DNA from: JBDTSW01 sp963758845
GTDB taxonomy: Bacteria > Actinomycetota > Thermoleophilia > Solirubrobacterales > 70-9
DNA: 64,000 nt
NCBI GenBank assembly: GCA_963758845.1
Contig: CAVWWX010000002.1
Span: 1,674,001-1,738,000 of the forward strand
Direction of reading: 5' to 3'
Shown here: piece after piece, positions 57,501-64,000 of the stretch
How the letters are laid out: every line of letters begins with the position of its first letter
Position numbering within the stretch: the first letter of the stretch is position 1
The notes under the pieces: generated by a model
The model's database searches: none
What the model was told of the DNA's origin: nothing
What the model saw: the letters and a program-made list of their open reading frames with translations, nothing else
Translations under genes and position numbers: made by a program

Positions 57501-59960
57501 ATGAGAGTGCCGGTCAGCTGGCTCACCGAGTACGTGGATCCCGGCCTCTCGGCCGAGGAGCTCGCCGACCTGCTCTCGATGCGGGCGGTCGACGTCGAGC
57601 GCGTCACGCGCATCGGCGTGCCCGCGACGGACGGCTTCGTTGTCGGGCGGGTCGTCTCGGCCGAGAAGCATCCGAACGCCGACCGGCTGTCGGTGACCGA
57701 GGTCGATACCGGCGACGGGACGCGCACGATCGTCTGCGGCGCCCCGAACGTCGCCGCCGGGCAGACGGTGCCAGTGGCGCTGCCCGGCGCGGTCCTGCCC
57801 GGGGGCCAGGAGCTCGGCAGGGCGAAGCTCCGGGGGGTCGAGTCCAACGGGATGATCCTCTCGGAGACCGAGCTCCAGCTGGGCGATGACGCCGACGGGA
57901 TCATGGTCCTCGGCGAGGCCGGCCGAGCCAGGCACGCCCGCTCGCCGAGGTCCTCCCGATCGCCGAGGCGGTCCTCGAGCTCGACCTGAACCCGAACCGG
58001 GTCGACCTGTTCGGCATCTACGGCGTCGCGCGCGAGGTGCACGCGATCACCGGCGCCGAGCTGGCCCCGCCGCCATGGAGCGACGACGCCGAGCCTGCGG
58101 GCGACCCCTCGGCGGAGGAGGTCGCGTCGGTCACCGTCGAGGTCCCGGACCTCTGCCCGCGCTTCACCGCCCGCGTCTTCACCGGCGTCCGGATGGGGCC
58201 GTCGCCGTTGTGGCTGCGCCAGCGCCTCATCGCCGCCGGACAGCGGCCGATCTCCAACGTCGTCGACATCACCAACTACGTGATGCTCCTGACGGCGCAG
58301 CCGCTCCACGCCTACGACCTCGACCTGGTGCCCGGCGGCGAGCTGATCGTCCGGACCGCCCGCGACGGCGAGACGATGACGACGCTGGACGGCGTCGAGC
58401 GCGGGCTGGACGGCGAGACGGTCCTCGTCTGCGACCGCGAGCAGCCCACCGGGATCGCGGGGGTCATGGGCGGGCAGGTCTCGGAGGTCTCCGGCGCCAC
58501 CACCAGCGTCCTGCTCGAGGCGGCCAACTGGAACGGCATGAACATCCTCCGAACCTCGGCGGCGATGGGGCTCCGCTCCGAGGCCTCGACCCGCTTCGAG
58601 AAGCAGCTGCACCCCCAGACGGCGATCTGGGCCCAGCGGGTCGCCTCGCGCCTGCTGGTCGAGACGACCGCGGCGAGCATGGCGGCGGGGACGATCGACG
58701 CCGCCGGCGTGATCCCGGCGGCCCGGACCGTCCCGCTACGCGGCGCCCGCCTTGACTCGCTCCTGGGGGTGGAGGTCCCGCGTGATCGCGCGACCGGCCA
58801 CCTGGAGCGGCTGGAGTTCGCCGTCGAGCCGGTGGGGGAGGGCGACCTGGAGGCCACGGTCCCCCTGCACCGCCACTACGACGTCACTCGCGAGGCCGAC
58901 CTGATCGAGGAGGTCGGGCGCCTGGAGGGATTCGACCGGCTGCCCCGCCGGCTGCCCGCCGCGCGCGAGCGTGTCGGGCGCCTAAGCCGCGAGCAGCGGC
59001 TGCGCCGCCGTGCCGAGGACGTCATGTCCGACCTGGGCTTCGACGAGATCGTGGCTTGGCACTTCGGGTCGGCCGACGTCGCGGATCGGCTGCTGCTCGA
59101 GTCGGGCGATCCGCGCCGGCCTCACATCACGACCCACAACCCGCTCTCCGAGGACCAGTCGGCGATGAGAACGACGCTGCTGGGCGGCCTGCTCGACGCG
59201 GCCAGGCACAACCTTGCGCGCGGCGCGGAACGCGTCGCCCTGTTCGAGTCCGGCCGGGCATATCTGCGCGAGGCCGCTCCGGTGGAGGGCGGGCCCCTGG
59301 CCGGGCGGTTCCAGGGCGTGCTTCCCGCGCCCGCCCACGAGCCGCATCGCCTGGCGGGGATCGCCATCGGGCCGCTCTCGGTGGCCTCTTGGGGCGGACC
59401 CGGGGCCGAGGGCTTCTACGCGGTCAAGGGCGTGATCGAGGCACTGGCCCGGCGCCTGGGGGCGGCGGTGGACGTCGAGACCGGCTCGCAGCCGTTTCTG
59501 CACCCAGGCCGCGCGGCGACCGTGCTGCTGAGTGGGGAGGAGGCCGGGTGGCTGGGCGAGCTCCACCCGAAGGTCGCGAAGGCATGGGACCTCCCGGGGG
59601 GAACCGCGTTCGAGCTCTCCGTTGCGGCGCTGGTCGAGGCTTCACGCGCCGCTCTCGAGCACTACGAGGACGTGACCAGCTTCCCGGCCCTGCTCCAGGA
59701 CCTGGCCGTCGTCGTCGCCGAGGCGACCCCGGCCGAGGCCGTTCGCGGCGGCCGTGCTCACCGGCGGCGGCGAGCTCCTGCGCTCCGCCAGGGTCTTCGA
59801 CCTCTACCGCGGCGACCAGGTGGGCGAGGGGCGCAAGAGCCTGGCGCTCCGCCTGGAGTTCAGGGCTCCCGACAGGACCCTCACCGACGAGGATGTCGCG
59901 ACGCGCAGGGAGGCCATCGAGGCCGAGCTCGAGCGGATCGGCGGGACGCTCCGTGAGTGA
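57501..59960 (+). CDS. pheT: Phenylalanyl-tRNA synthetase beta subunit (frameshifted)
   Basis: About 818 residues. B1 start MRVPVSWLTEYVDPGLSAEE, tRNA-binding EMAP-like domain (VVGRVVSAEKHPNADRLSVT, GVESNGMILSETELQLG), B3/B4 editing domain (PISNVVDITNYVMLLTAQPL, GIAGVMGGQVSEVSGATTSV), B5 (RGARLDSLLGVEVPRDRATG), catalytic-like domain (HNPLSEDQSAMRTTLLGGLL) and C-terminal FDX-ACB (SFPALLQDLAVVVAEATPAE ... LALRLEFRAPDRTLTDEDVA). Frame changes near 57925 and 59748. Its stop overlaps the argC GTG by 8 bp. Confidence 0.94.
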
Positions 59961-60993
59961 GCGCACCAGCCTGGACCCGGCCACGCAGCCCCTCGACGGC
60001 GAGCCCCGGGCCCGTGTGCTCGTCGCCGGCGCCAGCGGGCTGACCGGCTCGCTCGCGGCCCGGCTGGTCTGGCGCCATCCTCGGCTGGAGCTGGTGGCGG
60101 CCACCTCGCGCAGCCAGCCTGGCCGCCGGTTGGACGAGCTCTACCCGGCGCACCAGGTGCCGCTTGAGCTGGGCGAGCTGGACCTGGATGGAGCCGACGA
60201 GGTGGACGCCGCCATCGTGGCCCTGCCTCACGGCGCGGCCGCGCCCGTCGTCGCCGAGCTGCGGGGGCTGGGCGCCGTTGTCGTCGACCTCTCGGCCGAT
60301 TTCCGGATCCGGGACCTGCCGACCTACGAGCGCTGGTACGCGCCCCACGGGGTGCCCGAGCTGCTGGCGGGCGCGGTGTACGGGCTGACCGAGCTGGCGC
60401 GCGAGCGGGTGGCCGGCGCCGGCCTGGTCGCCAACCCCGGCTGCTATCCGACCGCCGCGATCCTGGCGCTGGCGCCCCTTGCCGAGGCCGGCCTCTGCGG
60501 CGACGTCGTGATCGATGCGAAGTCCGGAACGTCGGGCGCGGGGCGCGGGGCCTTCGACTTCGACGAGGTCAGCGAGAACTTCCGGCCCTACGGCGTCGAC
60601 GGGCACCGTCACGCGCCCGAGATCTCACAGGAGCTGCGCGAGCTGGGGGCGAGCGGGCCGGTGACGTTCATCCCGCACTTGCTGCCGATCGAGCGGGGCC
60701 TCCTGGCGAGCTGCTACGTGACGCCAACCCGCTCGATCGATCGCGCCGAGCTCGAGGGCGTCTACGCCGAGCGCTACGCCGGCGAGCCCTTCGTCGATGT
60801 CGCGGATTCGCCGCCGGGCGTGCGCGACGTCCGCGACACCAACTCGGCGCGGGTCCACGTGGCCCTCGACGAGGCCTCGGGCCGGATCCTGGCGTTCTGT
60901 GCGATCGACAACCTCTGGAAGGGCGCGTCCGGGCAGGCGCTCCAGAACCTGAACCTGATGCTGGGTCTGGACGAGACAGAGGGGCTCCGATGA
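59953..60993 (+). CDS. argC: N-acetyl-gamma-glutamyl-phosphate reductase
   Basis: Third step of arginine synthesis. 346 residues, intact: RVLVAGASGLTGSLAARLVW (NADP fold), AAIVALPHGAAAPVVAELRG, GLVANPGCYPTAAILALAPL with the catalytic Cys, IDAKSGTSGAGRGAFDFDEV and HRHAPEISQELRELGAS, IPHLLPIERGLLASCYV. GTG 59953 overlaps pheT; the ATGA at its end overlaps argJ. So the arg genes may be cotranscribed with pheST. No ArgR box is evident. Confidence 0.95.
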   Translation: MSERTSLDPATQPLDGEPRARVLVAGASGLTGSLAARLVWRHPRLELVAATSRSQPGRRLDELYPAHQVPLELGELDLDGADEVDAAIVALPHGAAAPVVAELRGLGAVVVDLSADFRIRDLPTYERWYAPHGVPELLAGAVYGLTELARERVAGAGLVANPGCYPTAAILALAPLAEAGLCGDVVIDAKSGTSGAGRGAFDFDEVSENFRPYGVDGHRHAPEISQELRELGASGPVTFIPHLLPIERGLLASCYVTPTRSIDRAELEGVYAERYAGEPFVDVADSPPGVRDVRDTNSARVHVALDEASGRILAFCAIDNLWKGASGQALQNLNLMLGLDETEGLR

Positions 60994-62160
60994 GCGCCCC
61001 GGCCGCTACGCGGTTCATGCGGTCGCGGTGGGTCGGCGCGCCGGCAGGCGCGGCGGAGCACGACCCCGCTCGCCTCGCGCCCGGCTTCCGAGCCGGCGGA
61101 GTCGCGTGTGGGCTGAAGGGCGACGGAGGAACCGACGTCGGGATCGTTGCCTGTGACTCGGAGGGCACCACCTCGGCGCTGCTCCTGACCCGCAACGCGG
61201 CTGCGGCGGCGCCGATCCGAGTCTGCCGCGACGAGTGCGACGAAAGCGCGATCCGTGCCGCGGTCGTCAACTCGGGGAACGCCAACGCCGGCACCGGAGA
61301 ACAGGGGTATGTCCACGCACTGGACATGCGCGACGCGACCGCGCGGCACCTCGGCCTCGAACCGCGCGCGGTGGCGGTGGCCGAGACCGGCAAGATCGGG
61401 GTCCCGCTTCCCATCGACCGTGTACTCGACGGCGTCGCCCACGCGGCGGCTGACCTCGGCGCGTCCGGCGGCGGGGCCTTCGCCGACGCGATCATGACCA
61501 CGGATCGCTCGCGTAAGGCGTGCACCCTGACCTGCGACGGCGTGACGCTCTCGGCGCAGGCGAAGGGCGCCGGGATGATCGAGCCCGGGTTCGCGACGAT
61601 GCTGTGCTTCGTCCAGACGGACGCCGTCGTCGAGGACCCCGCGGCGGCCTTGCGGCGAGCCAGCGCGGCGTCGTTCGAGCGGATCACCGTCGACGGCCAG
61701 ATGAGCACCAACGACACGGTGCTGCTTCAGGCAGGCGGCGCGGCGTCCCGGCCCCTGCCCGACGGCCTGCTGGACGCCGCCATGCTCCAGCTCGCCCTCG
61801 AGGTCGTGGCCGACGGCGAGGGCGCCACCCGCACCGCACGGATCGATGTCAGCGAGGCGGCCACCGAGGCGGAGGCCGAGCGGGTCGCCCGAGCCGTCGC
61901 CAACTCGCCGCTCGTGAAGACGGCGCTCCTGGGGCACGACCCCAACTGGGGCCGGATCGCGCAGGCCGCCGGGCAGGCTCTGGCGGGCGAGGAGTTGCCG
62001 GAGCTGGGACCGGACCGGATCGACGCGGACGAGCTCGGCGGGGACTCGCCCGAGGCCGAGATCGGGGTTCGCCTTGGCCGCGGCGATGACGGCGGCCCAC
62101 GTCTACTTCTGCGACCTGACCAAGGACTACGTCGAGTTGAACGCGGAGTACTCGACATGA
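60990..62160 (+). CDS. argJ: Bifunctional ornithine acetyltransferase/N-acetylglutamate synthase (frameshifted at the end)
   Basis: Transfers the acetyl group from N-acetylornithine to glutamate. ACGLKGDGGTDVGIVACDSE, AAVVNSGNANAGTGEQGYVH, VAVAETGKIGVPLPIDRVLD (normally TGVIG), ADAIMTTDRSRKACTLTCDG, AKGAGMIEPGFATMLCFVQT (autocleavage KGxGMI-P-N-x-ATML region, with Glu-Pro-Gly here), LVKTALLGHDPNWGRIAQAA. After a change near 62095 the end reads HVYFCDLTKDYVELNAEYST. TGA at 62158-62160 overlaps the argB ATG. Because of indels this frame stays open into argB and argD. Confidence 0.9.
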
Positions 62161-63021
62161 GCGACCCGCGCGCCGAGGGCAGCGAGCCGCGGGTCGAGAC
62201 CCTGCGCGAGGCGCTGCCCTACATACGGGAGTTTCACGGCAAGACCGTCGTCATCAAGTACGGCGGCGCGGCGATGCGCGAAGAGGAGCTGCGCGAGGAG
62301 TTCGCCCAGGACGTCGTCCTCCTCAAGTACGTCGGTCTCAACCCGGTGATCGTGCACGGGGGCGGGCCGGACATCACCTCCTATATGGAGCGCCTCGGGA
62401 TGGAGGTCCGCTTCCACGAGGGCGTGCGGGTGTCCGACTCGGCGACCGTGGAGGTGGCGAAGATGGTCCTGCTGGGCAAGGTGAACGCCGACATCGTCTC
62501 GCGGCTCAACCGCCACGGGCAGCCCGCAGTCGGCCTCTCGGGCGAGGACGGGGGGCTGTTCGCGGTCGGCCCGCACGCGAAGGCGGCGGACGTCGGCTTC
62601 GTCGGCGAAATCGACCGCGTCGACGTCGATGTGCTCAACCACATCGCCGAGGACTACATCCCGGTGATCGCCTCGGCTGGCGCGGACCGCGACGGCAACT
62701 CCTACAACGTGAACGCCGACACGGCTGCCGGCAAGGTCGCCGCGGCGCTGGTCGCCCACAAGGTGATCTTCCTGACGGACGTCACGGGCTGGCTGGCCGA
62801 CCCCGACCAGCCCGACTCGCTGGTCACGAGCGCCACCGTCGACGAGCTGGCCTCGCGGATCAGGCGCGGTCTCCGGTGGAATGCGCCCGAAGCTCGAGGC
62901 CTGCGTGGAAGCGATCCGGGGCGGCGCCGGCTCGGCTCACATCGTCGACGGCCGGCGCCCCCATTCGCTGCTGCTGGAGCTGTTCACGGACGCCGGCATC
63001 GGGACCATGGTTACGAGGTGA
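62157..63021 (+). CDS. argB: Acetylglutamate kinase (frameshifted near the end)
   Basis: Second step of arginine synthesis. ALPYIREFHGKTVVIKYGGA, LKYVGLNPVIVHGGGPDITS, VRVSDSATVEVAKMVLLGKV, NADIVSRLNRHGQPAVGLSG, IPVIASAGADRDGNSYNVNA, DTAAGKVAAALVAHKVIFLT, then after a change near 62867 SGGMRPKLEACVEAIRGGAG, SAHIVDGRRPHSLLLELFTD and GIGTM. About 288 residues. The motif order is that of the arginine-sensitive kinases. Stop overlaps the argD GTG (GTGA). Confidence 0.93.
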
Positions 63022-64000
63022 GCGTCGCCCGCCTGCAGCGCCTCGAGGGGCGCTACGCGATGCCCACCTACGCGCGGGCACCGGTGGAGTTCGTCCGCGG
63101 CGAGGGCGCCCGGCTTTGGGACTCGGACGACAGGGAGTACCTCGACTTCTTCGCCGGGCTCTCGGTTCACAACGCGGGGCACTGCCACCCGCGGATCGTT
63201 GCGGCGATCCGCGAGCAGGCCGGCACCCTGGCGGGCACCTCGAACCTCTACTACTCCGAACCCGCGATGCGCCTCTGCGAGCGCCTCGTCGAGTCGAGCC
63301 TGGGCGGCAGGGCGTTCCTTTGCAATTCGGGGACCGAGGCCACCGAGTGCGCGCTGAAGCTGGTCCGAAAGCACGCCCATGGCCGGGGCATTGAGCGGCC
63401 TGAGGTCGTGGTGCTCGAGCAGGGCTTTCACGGCCGCACGCTGGGCTCGCTGGCCGCCACCGCCGGCCTCGCGCGAGAGGACCTCTTCGGGCCGTTGCCT
63501 CAGGGCTTCGTCGCCGTCTCCAGGGACGACCCGGGCGCGTTGCGGGCGGCGGTGGGCTCCTCCACCGCGGCCGTCCTGGTCGAGCCGATCCAGGGCGAGG
63601 CGGGCGTCTTCCCGATCGCCGGCGAGGTGCTCTTGGCCGCGCGCGAGGCCTGCGACGAGGTGGAGGCGTTGCTTGTCTTCGACGAGGTCCAGACGGGCAT
63701 GGGGCGCACCGGTTCGCTGTGGGCCCACGAGCAGCTCGCGGTCAGGCCCGACGTGATGACGGCCGCGAAGGCGCTGGGGGGCGGCTTGCCCGTGGGCGCC
63801 TGCGTGACCACGCCGGCGCTCGGTGAGGTCCTCGCGCTCGGTGATCACGGCTCGACGTTTGCGGGTGGCCCGGTGACGGCCTCGGCTGCGCTGGCCGCAC
63901 TGGACGTGATCGACCGCCCCGATGTCCTGCGTTCGGCACGCGAGCTGGGGGCGGTCCTGATGCGGAGTCTCGAGGATCTCGACACGGTCGCCGACGTCCG
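63018..64000 (+). CDS. argD: Acetylornithine aminotransferase (partial, cut by window end)
   Basis: Fourth step of arginine synthesis, PLP-dependent. GTG 63018: VARLQRLEGRYAMPTYARAP, YLDFFAGLSVHNAGHCHPRI, AFLCNSGTEATECALKLVRK, VVVLEQGFHGRTLGSLAATA, VLVEPIQGEAGVFPIAGEVL, LLVFDEVQTGMGRTGSLWAH, VMTAAKALGGGLPVGACVTT with the PLP Lys, and DHGSTFAGGPVTASAALAAL. No frameshift is seen in the 327 residues present. The C-terminal domain lies beyond the window. Confidence 0.94.
   Translation, partial: MSVARLQRLEGRYAMPTYARAPVEFVRGEGARLWDSDDREYLDFFAGLSVHNAGHCHPRIVAAIREQAGTLAGTSNLYYSEPAMRLCERLVESSLGGRAFLCNSGTEATECALKLVRKHAHGRGIERPEVVVLEQGFHGRTLGSLAATAGLAREDLFGPLPQGFVAVSRDDPGALRAAVGSSTAAVLVEPIQGEAGVFPIAGEVLLAAREACDEVEALLVFDEVQTGMGRTGSLWAHEQLAVRPDVMTAAKALGGGLPVGACVTTPALGEVLALGDHGSTFAGGPVTASAALAALDVIDRPDVLRSARELGAVLMRSLEDLDTVADV

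Noticed and set aside
60990..64000. A single giant fusion of ArgJ, ArgB and ArgD in one open frame
   Set aside because: The frame is continuous only because of indels near 62095 and 62867. After correction each gene has a proper stop overlapping the next start (ATGA, GTGA), as in ordinary arg operons.

Overview
The window is about 70% GC and reads as chromosomal DNA of an actinobacterium, most likely class Thermoleophilia (Solirubrobacterales/Gaiellales-like). Three things point there: the expanded small proteins that begin MSQENVE and end EALEAAGLRE, the secreted proteins that begin MLAGIRxRLTYANV, and a WhiG/FliA-type sigma factor. This placement is inference from family knowledge, not from rRNA; no rRNA gene is present. 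Many conserved single-copy genes (ftsY, ffh, trmD, thrS, pheS, pheT, argJ, argB) carry +/-1 frameshifts in otherwise intact sequence. These look like indel errors of a long-read or metagenome assembly rather than decay. They are dense at 0-4.6 kb and 34-63 kb and nearly absent at 4.6-33 kb.

Layout. 0-6.7 kb: protein-targeting and ribosome cluster (ftsY, ffh, rpsP, khpA, trmD, rplS, lepB, rnhB; rimM is not at its usual place). 6.6-13.6 kb: yraN, comM-dprA, thiD, two hypotheticals, ilvD and an alpha/beta hydrolase. 13.64-17.29 kb: a 3.6-kb integrated element (element 1) flanked by identical 40-bp direct repeats derived from the 3' end of a 5-formyltetrahydrofolate cyclo-ligase-family gene. It carries ribbon-helix-helix proteins, an HEAGH protein, a lone HK97-type prohead protease, a GYD protein and a SnoaL/NTF2-like protein, but no integrase. 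17.3-30.6 kb: host genes (plsC-like acyltransferase, epimerase, L,D-transpeptidase, XerC/D-like recombinase, WhiG/FliA sigma, EF-G paralogue, RNase HI, tRNA-Gly, metallo-beta-lactamase-fold protein, BTAD/TPR regulator, dehalogenase-like hydrolase).

30.64-37.88 kb: a second element (element 2) of 7.2 kb inserted at tRNA-Cys. It has 47-bp att repeats (44/47 identical), arm-like repeats inside both ends and a tyrosine integrase. It carries a broken copy of the same prohead-protease/SnoaL module as element 1, plus a beta-helix surface protein and two VOC-fold proteins. 37.9-42.6 kb is further accessory DNA with more SnoaL cassettes, repeated fragments and small ORFs.

42.6-50.8 kb: acyl-CoA dehydrogenase, cupin, NfeD-like protein, a candidate structured RNA, tRNA-Val, a polytopic membrane protein, a GH26-like secreted hydrolase and thrS. 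50.8-55.6 kb: a phosphodiesterase fragment, then infC, two DegT-type aminotransferases, rpmI and rplT. The last genes are an rRNA/tRNA methyltransferase, pheS, pheT and argC-argJ-argB-argD, the last cut by the window edge.

The most unusual signal is a set of short genes in the accessory DNA that share near-identical 5' ends (a promoter placed for leaderless transcription plus the codons for MSQENVE) and near-identical 3' ends (EALEAAGLRE, TAG, GCG). They are sometimes joined head-to-tail with exactly three bases between stop and start. In one case the same ends enclose an unrelated membrane protein; in two others the promoter and start sit in front of unrelated genes. This looks like gene cassettes exchanged through homologous ends.
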